Program-made: the position numbers and the translations under genes | Part shown: piece after piece, positions 1-6,101 of the stretch | How positions within the stretch are numbered: the first letter of the stretch is position 1 | How the letters are laid out: the number at the start of each line of letters is the position of its first letter | Assembly (NCBI GenBank): GCA_030040175.1 | Contig: JASHUF010000296.1 | Location: 1 to 12,464 of the forward strand | Direction: 5' to 3' | Length of the DNA stretch: 12,464 bases | DNA from: Acidobacteriaceae bacterium | Lineage (GTDB): Bacteria; Acidobacteriota; Terriglobia; Terriglobales; Acidobacteriaceae | Notes under the pieces: model-generated | What the model was told of the DNA's origin: nothing | Seen by the model: the letters and a program-made list of their open reading frames with translations, nothing else | Databases searched by the model: none

Positions 1-147
1 CGGGAGCGCAGCGGAGCGAAGCCGGTGAAGGCGCTGGCCGTGGTGCAGGTTGACGAGCCCGTTTCCGCTCCCGTACTCGATGCGCTCAAGCCTATCGAAG
101 CGCTCATCGAGGCTACGCCCATCACCCTGCCCGAGGGTGTGCGATGA
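1..147 (+). CDS. 3' end of a probable D-3-phosphoglycerate dehydrogenase (C-terminal ACT domain), partial
   Basis: Frame 1 is open from the window edge to a TGA at 145-147, giving 48 residues. The core, KALAVVQVDEPVSAPVLDAL followed by KPIEALIEATPITLP, has the pattern of the last strand-helix-strand of an ACT domain as found at the C-terminus of SerA enzymes: hydrophobic strand, VD, then 'VLDAL' helix, then a final short strand. SerA oxidises 3-phosphoglycerate to 3-phosphohydroxypyruvate, the first step of serine synthesis, and the ACT domain binds the feedback regulator. A basic, polar linker (RERSGAKPVK) precedes the strand. Only the tail is visible, so another ACT-domain enzyme is possible. 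The gene converges on efp and ends just before a bidirectional terminator. Confidence 0.5.
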   Translation, partial: RERSGAKPVKALAVVQVDEPVSAPVLDALKPIEALIEATPITLPEGVR

Positions 148-211
148 AAGACGCCGTCCGCGCCGGATCGGCCGGAAGCGGGTCAGGCAGCGCCGCATGA
201 ATTCTCCGTCC

Positions 212-248
212 AAAGAAAAACGGCGCCTGGCGAGCGCCGCTCTCTTTT
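212..248. terminator. Bidirectional intrinsic terminator between the convergent upstream gene and efp
   Basis: A perfect 6-bp stem CGGCGC (221-226) / GCGCCG (234-239) with a 7-nt loop is flanked on the left by an A-rich run (AAAGAAAAA, 212-220) and on the right by CTCTCTTTT (240-248). Read on plus it is a GC stem followed by a T-rich tract. Read on minus the A-run becomes a T-tract. It sits exactly between two convergent stop codons (147 and 264), as expected for a shared terminator. Confidence 0.75.
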
Positions 249-263
249 GCCCGAGGCCGCCGC

Positions 264-824
264 TTAGGCGCGGCTCAGATACGCCCCTTCACTCGTGTCC
301 ACGCGAATCTTCTCGCCCGCGTTAATGAACGGAGGCACCTGCACCACCAGGCCCGTCTCCAGCGTGGCCGGCTTGGTCACGCTCGAGGCCGTCGCCGACT
401 TCAGTCCCGGCTCCGTCTCCACCACTTCGAGATCGACCGTCTGCGGCAGTTCGATGCCCACGGGCTGCCCGTCGAAGTAGCTCACGCGGATCTGCAGGTT
501 GGCCGTCAGGTACTCCACCGCGTCGCCCAGCGTCGAGGCCTTCAGCACCGTCTGCTCGTAATTCTCCGGATTCATGAAGTAGTAATCGTCGCCGTCGTTA
601 TAGAGAAACTCCATCGGGATCTCATCCACCACCACCTTGTCAATGGCGTCGCCGGAACGGAAGCGATGCTCGAACATGGCCCCGGATTTAAGGTTCCTCA
701 GCTTGGCCTGGATAAAGGCGCGCAGGTTGCCGGGCGTGCGGTGCTCCACCTTGAAGACCAGGTGCAGCACGTCGTTGTGCTTGATGATCATGCCCGGACG
801 CATTTGTGTGGCGGGAATCGCCAT
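264..824 (-). CDS. efp: Translation elongation factor P (EF-P)
   Basis: This 186-residue protein is the normal EF-P length and matches the family throughout. It has an N-terminal KOW-like domain (about 1-63), a central OB domain (64-127, including MEFLYNDGDDYYFMNPENYEQ) and a C-terminal OB domain ending GEKIRVDTSEGAYLSR (about 168-185). EF-P binds between the P and E sites of the ribosome and speeds peptide-bond formation at polyproline stretches. The loop that reaches the peptidyl-transferase centre reads TPGNLRAF (30-37). Asn33 sits where E. coli has beta-lysylated Lys34 (PGKGQAF) and where pseudomonads have a rhamnosylated Arg, so neither known modification is possible at that residue. The start ATG has AAGGAG (835-840 on the complement) 10 nt upstream. 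A weak sigma-70-like promoter lies about 70 nt upstream, so it is probably transcribed alone. Confidence 0.97.
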   Translation of the reverse strand: MAIPATQMRPGMIIKHNDVLHLVFKVEHRTPGNLRAFIQAKLRNLKSGAMFEHRFRSGDAIDKVVVDEIPMEFLYNDGDDYYFMNPENYEQTVLKASTLGDAVEYLTANLQIRVSYFDGQPVGIELPQTVDLEVVETEPGLKSATASSVTKPATLETGLVVQVPPFINAGEKIRVDTSEGAYLSRA

Positions 825-890
825 AAACGGAAAACTCCTTGCTGTGGGTGCGTCAATATACGCAGAATTTCGGCCTTATGCCCATCTTTG

Positions 891-918
891 ATTGTAGCGT
901 AGCCGCGGCGCGATTCAG
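891..918 (-). promoter_or_regulatory. Candidate sigma-70-type promoter of efp
   Basis: On the minus strand, CTGAAT (complement of 913-918) and TACAAT (complement of 891-896) are separated by 16 nt. The -10 matches the consensus well (5 of 6) and the -35 is poor. Transcription would start near 884, leaving a leader of about 60 nt before the efp ATG. This is pattern matching only. Confidence 0.35.
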
Positions 919-944
919 GCAGCGGTTCAGTTTGAAAGAATCAT

Positions 945-1020
945 CCCTCAGGGGCTGAAGCCCGCGTTCATTTTGCGCCGTTGTATGGCCCGGCTAAAGC
1001 CATGCCCTTATTACAGGGCC
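945..1020. repeat. REP-like intergenic hairpin repeat, acidobacterial type
   Basis: Three short palindromes lie in tandem in this gap. GGGCT-GA-AGCCC is at 952-963. GGC..GGCTAAAGCC..GCC is at 987-1006, with an inner 4-bp stem and outer GGC/GCC arms interrupted by two mismatches. GCCCT-tattac-AGGGC is at 1004-1019. The arrangement 'CCTCAGGGGCTGAAGCCC ... ATGGC.CGGCTAAAGCC.TGCCC' resembles a repeat I remember as common between genes in Acidobacteriaceae genomes; that memory has not been checked against a database. It sits downstream of the DinB stop, where it could fold in the transcript and slow read-through into efp. Confidence 0.55.
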
Positions 1021-1101
1021 TCTGCGATAGCGGTTTTCCGCGTCCTGTGGAGCCGTGCCATTTCCAAGCGAATTGAGACTGACCCATTACCACGATTCGC
1101 C

Positions 1102-1650
1102 CTATCGCTGGCTGGCCTCGCCCGCCGCAACCCTGCGGTTGAACTCTGCCGACTTCTTCCGCGGAATGGTCAGCGTCTGCCAGTTTTCGCCTGCGTAATG
1201 CTTGGCCAGCAGCACGATCTGGCCCACGTGGTAGGCGCAGTGGCCGTATGCGCGATTGATCGCCTGCATTACGCTGTGCGCCTCGCCGCGGATGCGCACC
1301 GTGCGCGTAAGGTCGGCATCGCTTAATCCCTCAAGCGTGCCGAACAGCGCCGCCCATCCCCTTTCCCAATCGTCGAGCAGCGCCGCGCGCGTCGCCGCCG
1401 GTTCCACAAACTCGCGGTCGCGGTCCCGGTCCGGCTTCTCGCCGTCCGTGGTCAAGAAATCCGTCCACCGCGAGCGCATGTTACCCGCCATGTGCTTCAC
1501 CAGGATCGCAATCGAGTTCTCCTCCTCGCCGAGCGCACGGAGGAGCTGCTCGTCGCTCGCCTGCGCCATGGCGCGGTCGGCCAGGCCCTTGGTCTGGCGG
1601 AAAAGGGAGCGCGTGTCTTCGATATGCGAGGTAGTGAATGCGAGCGCCAT
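1102..1650 (-). CDS. DinB superfamily protein (DUF1572-like)
   Basis: This 182-residue protein has the four-helix DinB/YfiT fold signature. The first helices contain SIAILVKHMAGNMRSRW (46-62), and a later helix contains GHCAYHVGQIVLLAKHY (136-152). His53, His137 and His141 (HxxxH) are in the positions of the metal triad of DinB-type proteins. The stretch WTDFLTTDGEKPDRDRDREF (62-81) is typical of the DUF1572 subgroup. Members of the superfamily are metal-dependent, and some are thiol transferases; the role of this subgroup is unknown. It is a soluble protein with no signal peptide. A purine-rich AAGAAGAGG (about 1664-1672 on the complement) lies rather far (about 14 nt) upstream of the ATG. 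The gene runs in the same direction as efp, but a 277-nt gap with a hairpin repeat separates them, so a shared transcript is unlikely. Confidence 0.85.
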   Translation of the reverse strand: MALAFTTSHIEDTRSLFRQTKGLADRAMAQASDEQLLRALGEEENSIAILVKHMAGNMRSRWTDFLTTDGEKPDRDRDREFVEPAATRAALLDDWERGWAALFGTLEGLSDADLTRTVRIRGEAHSVMQAINRAYGHCAYHVGQIVLLAKHYAGENWQTLTIPRKKSAEFNRRVAAGEASQR

Positions 1651-1721
1651 GCGATCAGTCTATGCCTCTTCTTGGGTCCGCAAGCGGATTTCGATCCGCG
1701 GCCCGCGCCGCTCGCCGCGAC

Positions 1722-2924
1722 CTAAAGACGCCTCGCGCCTGCCGCCTGCCAGTCGTGCCGGGCCTGTTCGCGCGCCTGCTCGTAGACCGCGAGAAGCATC
1801 TTGAGGTTCGCCTCGGGCCGGTAAAGCGCTTCGTACGTCGCGCGCGCCCGCAGCCGCATCGCCGCCTCCCGCTCAGGATCCGCGCCAAAACGCCGCACCG
1901 TTCCGGCGAGCGCGTCGGGATTTCCCGGCTCGAACAGAAGCCCGTTGCCGTCTTCCTCGATCAGCGTCTCGAGCGACCCGATCCTGCTGGCGGCGATGGG
2001 CAGACCCGCGCTGAACGCCTCCGCTACCACCATGGGCAGCACTTCGTACCAGAGCGAAGGAATCAAGAGCAGCCGCGCACTTCGCATCAGCCGCTGCACG
2101 CCTTCCGCGTCCTGCAGTCCCTTGTATTCGAGCCGGCCTGCGCTCTGTGCCGTCTCCACCTGCGCTTGCAGCGGCCCGCTGCCGGCGACCACCAGAGGCA
2201 GGCCCAGCCCACAGGCTGCAGCCTTGAGCAGCGTGGCAACGCCCTTTTCCGGCGAAAGCCGGCCCACGTACAACGCGAAGCCGCCGGCTCCGTCGCCTTC
2301 GCCGGCGTCCGGCGCCGCGTTCGGCTTCACGGCAATCTTCTCCGGCGGAATCCCCGCGCGCTCCGCGAACAGCGCACGCGCAAACTCGGTGAGCGCAATA
2401 AACCGGTCTACGCGCCGGTTCCAGGTCCCACGCACGCGATGCACGCCGATCATCGCCGCCACGGCAGCCGATCCCAACCGGCTCCCGCGATAGCATCCAT
2501 GCCGGACGGCCGGCCAGGTCCAGGTCCGTCCCAGGCACTCTGTACACGCGTGCCCGGCGCGAAACAGCAGCCCATTGGCGCACACCAGCCGGTAGTTGTG
2601 CAGCGTCTGCACCACCGGAACGCCCGCGCTCCGGCACGCGTCGTACACCGAGGGCGAGAGGGTAGGGAAAAAGTTGTGCACGTGCACTACGTCCGGCCGG
2701 AAGGCGCGGATGCGCTCGGCGGCCAGACGCCGGCCTGCCGGCGAATAGGGGGTCAGGACCGCCGTCTTGATCGTCTGCACCGTGCTGGAAATCTCCTCAT
2801 TGCTCACCTCGAGCACATCCACCGCGACCCCCGGGGCCGCGCGCAGCAGCGCACTCTCTCTCTCCAGCGCCGCCTCTTCGCCGCCAGCAATCCTATAGCG
2901 ATTGTGCAGGATAAGAACTCTCAA
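1722..2924 (-). CDS. GT4-family (GT-B fold) glycosyltransferase
   Basis: This protein moves a sugar from a nucleotide-sugar donor onto a growing glycan and would act in the cytoplasm or at the inner membrane. With the start used here it has 400 residues, the usual GT4 size. The N-terminal Rossmann domain opens RVLILHNRYRIAGGEEAALE (2-21), with the glycine motif and GGEE, followed by PDVVHVHNFFP (77-87). The C-terminal donor-binding domain has LYVGRLSPEKG (218-228; Arg222 and Lys227 in the phosphate-contacting positions), VVAGSGP (245-251) and the EX7E pair Glu294/Glu302 within YEVLPMVVAE. Four cysteines (115, 127, 130, 144) form a cluster in the N-domain. The frame is open 107 codons further up to an ATG at 3245, but that extension has no glycosyltransferase character. 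I therefore place the start at TTG 2922-2924, immediately before the first strand. The ribosome site there is weak, so the start is uncertain. It is divergent from the WecG-type gene. Confidence 0.88.
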   Translation of the reverse strand: MRVLILHNRYRIAGGEEAALERESALLRAAPGVAVDVLEVSNEEISSTVQTIKTAVLTPYSPAGRRLAAERIRAFRPDVVHVHNFFPTLSPSVYDACRSAGVPVVQTLHNYRLVCANGLLFRAGHACTECLGRTWTWPAVRHGCYRGSRLGSAAVAAMIGVHRVRGTWNRRVDRFIALTEFARALFAERAGIPPEKIAVKPNAAPDAGEGDGAGGFALYVGRLSPEKGVATLLKAAACGLGLPLVVAGSGPLQAQVETAQSAGRLEYKGLQDAEGVQRLMRSARLLLIPSLWYEVLPMVVAEAFSAGLPIAASRIGSLETLIEEDGNGLLFEPGNPDALAGTVRRFGADPEREAAMRLRARATYEALYRPEANLKMLLAVYEQAREQARHDWQAAGARRL

Positions 2925-3324
2925 GGCATCACGCTCAAATGAGCATAAAGGAACGGAGTACCGGTCAGTGAGCAGGGTCTGAGCATAACGCCAATTCCTG
3001 AGTGGGTGTGGCCATTTTGCGTTGGTGCAAGGTCGCCGCTCCTTGAAATCGCGTCGGCTTGAATGCGATGGCCTCAGGATACAGCGACTGAGGAATTGCG
3101 ATAGCCCGCGCTTCCCGGCAAAAGTCCAAATCGGGCTCGAGCTCCGGACAAAGCAAGGGCCTTTGGGGCGCGTGCAACCGCGCGGACCATCTTCGAAGGA
3201 ACGAACAGGGAACCACCACGACATGCCGGATTGGCGTTTCTTCATCTCGAATTGATAAGAATAAGTACAGAATCACCAAAGTTGTATAACGAGACCGTTG
3301 AAAGATGAGAAACCCCATGTTACC

Positions 3325-3334
3325 TTAACGTTAA
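3325..3334. promoter_or_regulatory. TTAACGTTAA palindrome, possible operator
   Basis: A perfect 10-bp palindrome lies in the AT-rich divergent promoter region about 90 nt before the TTG start of the WecG-type gene. It is preceded directly by ATGTTACC (3317-3324), an 8-mer that recurs upstream of the Wzc-like gene at 7401-7408. It could be bound by a dimeric regulator, but a 10-bp palindrome alone is weak evidence. Confidence 0.25.
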
Positions 3335-3410
3335 TCGCCAAACGATTGCCCGCATCGCTCGTTTTGATGCAAAGCAAGTTCCGTTTTCCCGATCTTCCAA
3401 GGAGTTACCC

Positions 3411-3416
3411 AGGAGA
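3411..3416 (+). promoter_or_regulatory. Ribosome binding site that fixes a TTG start
   Basis: AGGAGA is followed by an 8-nt spacer and TTG at 3425. No ATG or GTG in the same frame occurs at the right distance, and the next in-frame residues lead directly into the conserved domain, so this site decides the start of the WecG-type gene. Confidence 0.7.
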
Positions 3417-3424
3417 TTTTTGCT

Positions 3425-4252
3425 TTGGAGAGCAATGCATCGGAAGCGGCCGTTTGCACCGCGGAAGCGAAAAGATTGGAAGTTCCTCATTTTCGTCTTT
3501 TCGGCGTCCCCATCGCGACAACCAACATTCCCTCCGCGGTTGGCGCCGTGCGCTCCTGGATCGAGCATGGAGACCGCGGCAGGACGGTGACTTTCACCAC
3601 TGTGCACATGCTGGTGGAAGGAATGAAGAATCCGGGATTTCTCAAAATTCTGCAAAAAACGGATCTCAATTTGCCCGACGGGATGCCGCTGGTCTGGTAC
3701 GGGCGCAGGCGAGCCGGGGTCGAGATCGAGCGCGTCTGCGGTCCCGAATTTCTACCCGCCTTTTGCGCGGCAACGGCGGACATGAACCTGCGCCATTTCT
3801 TTTATGGCGGAGCGGAAGGTGTGGCTGCCCGGGCGGCCGCCACGCTGAAGCGCGCCAATCCGGGGATGGAAATCGCGGGAATCCTTTCGCCTCCGTTCCG
3901 TGCGCTTGCGCAAGAGGAGAAAGACGAAATGGTGCGCGCCATCAATGCCGCCAAACCCGACGTGGTTTGGGTGTGTCTCGGCTGCCCCAAGCAGGAGGAT
4001 TGGATCGACGAGTTCCGCGATCGACTCAATGTGCCGGTTCTGCTGGCTGTGGGCCTGGCCCTCGATATCGTTGCAGGGGACAAGAGCCGTGCGCCCGCAG
4101 CGCTGCGCGCCCTCGGCCTGGAATGGCTCTATCGCCTGTGCCAGGAGCCGCGCCGTCTGTGGCGCCGTTATCTCGTCTATAACAGCATTTTTCTTTACCA
4201 CCTGGTAGCGGAGAGATTTGAGGCCGCGGCCCGGCCCGGCAGCAAGGCTTGA
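3425..4252 (+). CDS. WecG/TagA/CpsF family glycosyltransferase (GT26)
   Basis: This 275-residue enzyme belongs to the family that adds the second sugar (such as N-acetylmannosaminuronate or N-acetylmannosamine) to an undecaprenyl-linked sugar at the inner face of the membrane. Visible motifs are FRLFGVPI (23-30), TFTTVHMLVEG (56-66), LNLPDGMPLVW (81-91; Asp85 corresponds to the conserved catalytic Asp of TagA), CLGCPKQEDWI (184-194) and VGLALDIVAGDKSRAP (209-224), in which Asp214 is kept. The C-terminal basic region GLEWLYRLCQEPRRLWRRYL (231-250) is the appendage thought to bind the membrane and help complete the active site. The first 20 residues are poorly conserved. Translation starts at TTG with a good AGGAGA 8 nt upstream. 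The GT2 gene follows on the same strand after 92 nt without a visible terminator, so the two are probably co-transcribed. The sugar specificity cannot be read from the sequence. Confidence 0.93.
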   Translation: MESNASEAAVCTAEAKRLEVPHFRLFGVPIATTNIPSAVGAVRSWIEHGDRGRTVTFTTVHMLVEGMKNPGFLKILQKTDLNLPDGMPLVWYGRRRAGVEIERVCGPEFLPAFCAATADMNLRHFFYGGAEGVAARAAATLKRANPGMEIAGILSPPFRALAQEEKDEMVRAINAAKPDVVWVCLGCPKQEDWIDEFRDRLNVPVLLAVGLALDIVAGDKSRAPAALRALGLEWLYRLCQEPRRLWRRYLVYNSIFLYHLVAERFEAAARPGSKA

Positions 4253-4344
4253 GCCCTCGATCCCGGGAGATGCGCCTGAGCGCCGTCGAGCTGCAAAGCA
4301 AGCCCTGCCGCCCGGCTTCAATTCGCTCCTTCAAGGAGAAATGA

Positions 4345-5160
4345 ATGACCGTTGACCAGCTCCCCAAATTCAGCGTGGTGGTTCCGTCCTTCAACCAGGC
4401 CAAGTACATCGAGCTCACGCTGCGCTCCATTCTCGACCAGGACTATCCCGATCTGGAGCTGATCGTGATCGACGGAGGCTCCAAAGACGAGAGTCCCGCC
4501 ATCATCCGCAAATACGAAGAGCAGATCAAGTTCTGGTGCAGCGAACCCGATGGCGGCCAGACCCAGGGCATCATCAAGGGCATGGCGCACGCCAGCGGCG
4601 AGATTCTCTGCTTCCTCAACAGCGACGACCTCTTCGAGCCCAACGCGCTCAGGGAAGTGGGGGCGTACTTCGCCGCGCACCCCGATGTGGACGTGGTTTA
4701 CGGCGACGCGCTGTGGATCGACGCCGAAGGCAACGCCCTGCGCCAGCAGCGCGAGATCCCCTTCAACCGCTTCATCTGGCTTTACACCTATAACTATGTT
4801 CCCGGCATGTCCACCTTCTGGCGCCGCTCCATCTACGATCGCGCCGGCGGATTCAATCCCGAGTACCAGCTGGCCTTCGATGCCGACCTGTGGATCCGCT
4901 TCAGCGATCTGGGCACGATCCGCCATGTCCCGCGCCAGTGGTCGCGCATGCGCTTTTATCCCCAGCAGAAGAACCGCCGCCTGCGTGAAGCCAGCGATCG
5001 CGAGGAGATGCGCATCCGCTCCCGCTATTTCAAGAATCAGACCGTGCCTTCTACCTACGCCCTGCGCCGCAAGCTCGCGCTCGGCGCGCGCATGGTTTGG
5101 AAGTTTTTCAACGGCTGCTACTTCCCCGGCTACCACCGCTTCATGGAGAAGGCCCAGTAA
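4345..5160 (+). CDS. GT2-family (GT-A fold) glycosyltransferase
   Basis: This 271-residue inverting glycosyltransferase of the GT2 type builds surface polysaccharide from nucleotide sugars in the cytoplasm. The N-terminal strand FSVVVPSFNQAKYIELTLRS (9-28) is followed by ELIVIDGGSKDES (38-50), EPDGGQTQGIIKGM (67-80) and the DXD-type metal motif FLNSDD (90-95). WRRSIYDRAGGFNPEY and FDADLWIRF lie in the acceptor half, where the Asp residues are candidates for the catalytic base. There is no transmembrane segment. The C-terminal 60 residues are basic and may touch the membrane. The ATG at 4345 has AGGAG (4334-4338) 6 nt upstream; an ATG at 4341 in another frame stops after four codons. It is probably in an operon with the WecG-type gene. 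It converges with the FkbM-type gene with only 32 nt between stop codons and no clear terminator there. Confidence 0.93.
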   Translation: MTVDQLPKFSVVVPSFNQAKYIELTLRSILDQDYPDLELIVIDGGSKDESPAIIRKYEEQIKFWCSEPDGGQTQGIIKGMAHASGEILCFLNSDDLFEPNALREVGAYFAAHPDVDVVYGDALWIDAEGNALRQQREIPFNRFIWLYTYNYVPGMSTFWRRSIYDRAGGFNPEYQLAFDADLWIRFSDLGTIRHVPRQWSRMRFYPQQKNRRLREASDREEMRIRSRYFKNQTVPSTYALRRKLALGARMVWKFFNGCYFPGYHRFMEKAQ

Positions 5161-5192
5161 CCCAGGGTCCAATTCAGGTCTTGTAAACGGCT

Positions 5193-5993
5193 CTAACCCG
5201 GTGTGTACCAGCATCGGGGCAAAGCGACGTGTTTTCCTCCCGCATTATCCACGTCCAGAGGGTGAGGGAACCTGGTCTGCGGGGTCGTGCGACTGACGCG
5301 CTTTTTATGGAGAAAGCTGAACTCCATCGTTGGCGGAATCTCGATCCCTTCATGCCGGATCGTCGTGGCGCTGTTGTTGGGGTGAATATGCACCACATGG
5401 AAGGACTGCAGCAGTTTTCTGAAGCACGTCGACAGCAGGCTGAAGGCGAAGGCGTCAAACAAGCGGTCCAGGGCGTGAAACTCGATCACGACGATCCTGA
5501 ACTGATCGAGGAGCCTGTCGGGAACATTGAGAAGAACCTCGTACTCGGCTCCCTCGATATCCATCTGCAGCAGCAGGTCGCCTTCATAGTCCTTTAAGTA
5601 CTTGTCTTTCCAGGTCTGCAAAGTAAAAAAATTGCCGCCGTCCCAGGCGCCCAAAAACTTTTTGTCGAAGGTAAACTCCGGCCGCAGGATCGCGGGCGCG
5701 TCCACCGAGTAATCCGCGAGAAAGGACTTGATGCCGCGGTCAGCGAGCTGATCTTCAAATGCGGAAACCGAGCTTACTCCCGGTGAAAAGCAGTATTCAA
5801 TTCCATCGAGATCGTCCGGAATCAGGTAGCCGCCGTCGCCGCTTGCGCCCACGCGGATCAGCGGGATGCCGCAATCGACGGGCCTGAGATCCTGGATCAG
5901 CGCACGCAAATCGGAGTCGCGGGTCTTCTTCGCTAAATGAATGTCGCAGGATAAGAGCGCGGATTTGACGGCCGGCCGAATGGCTTCCATCAT
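5193..5993 (-). CDS. FkbM-family methyltransferase-like protein
   Basis: This 266-residue protein has a Rossmann-type methyltransferase core of the FkbM (Methyltransf_21) kind, enzymes that O-methylate sugars or polyketides using S-adenosylmethionine. Visible segments are RVGASGDGGYLIPDDLDGI (47-65), YCFSPGVSSVSAFEDQLADR (67-86, in the place of the SAM-binding glycine loop), LLLQMDIEGAEYEVL (140-154, the FkbM hallmark with the acidic strand end), IVVIEFHALD (167-176) and HVVHIHPNN (199-207). The loop is SPGVSS rather than the usual DVGANxG, which marks a distinct subgroup. Two consecutive ATG codons lie at the start, with GAGGGG about 12 nt upstream. It lies in a glycan locus, so methylation of a sugar hydroxyl is the likeliest role (inference). 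It follows the phosphotransferase gene on the same strand after 108 nt. Confidence 0.82.
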   Translation of the reverse strand: MMEAIRPAVKSALLSCDIHLAKKTRDSDLRALIQDLRPVDCGIPLIRVGASGDGGYLIPDDLDGIEYCFSPGVSSVSAFEDQLADRGIKSFLADYSVDAPAILRPEFTFDKKFLGAWDGGNFFTLQTWKDKYLKDYEGDLLLQMDIEGAEYEVLLNVPDRLLDQFRIVVIEFHALDRLFDAFAFSLLSTCFRKLLQSFHVVHIHPNNSATTIRHEGIEIPPTMEFSFLHKKRVSRTTPQTRFPHPLDVDNAGGKHVALPRCWYTPG

Positions 5994-6060
5994 GCGTGGC
6001 TACAACCCCTCAAGGCATGCGAACATTGACTCTTCGTGCGCATCGCTCCGGTTTGCAGTG

Positions 6061-6069
6061 ATCTTACCA
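6061..6069 (-). promoter_or_regulatory. Candidate extended -10 promoter for the FkbM-type gene
   Basis: The complement reads TGGTAAGAT, i.e. a TGn extension followed by TAAGAT. Transcription would start about 60 nt before the methyltransferase ATG. No clean -35 hexamer is present at 16-18 nt. The same kind of motif (TGGTAACAT) occurs on the minus strand at 7401-7409, upstream of the phosphotransferase gene. Confidence 0.3.
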
Positions 6070-6101
6070 TCAGCGGTCCGTTCCAATTCTCGCTGTCGCT
6101 C

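Larger units (their letters stand above)
2925..3424. other. 500-base divergent intergenic region between two glycosyltransferase genes
   Basis: Several frames are open here on both strands (for example minus 2965-3318 and plus 3022-3255), but none gives a recognisable protein, and they contradict each other. The half nearest the WecG-type gene (3245-3345) is clearly more AT-rich than its surroundings, as expected of a promoter region serving both divergent genes. TATAAC at 3285-3290 could be a plus-strand -10 element, without a good -35. A TTAACGTTAA palindrome lies just downstream. The half nearest the GT4 gene could be a decayed coding remnant, but I cannot identify it. Confidence 0.5.

Noticed and set aside
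1638..2942. Plus-strand frame of 434 codons opposite the GT4 gene
   Set aside because: Arg/His/Pro-rich antisense translation with no domain. The GT4 motifs are on minus.
2925..3245. Extending the GT4 glycosyltransferase to the ATG at 3245 (507 residues)
   Set aside because: The added 107 residues are Arg/Pro/Ser-rich, with no similarity to GT-B N-termini, which normally begin within a few residues of the first Rossmann strand. The family length fits 400 residues.
5161..5192. Terminator between the convergent GT2 and FkbM-type genes
   Set aside because: No stem with a T-run is visible in the 32-nt gap on either strand.
4318..5214. Minus-strand frame of 298 codons opposite the GT2 gene
   Set aside because: Repetitive Ala/Glu/Val/Gly-rich translation typical of antisense frames. 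The plus strand has full GT2 motifs.
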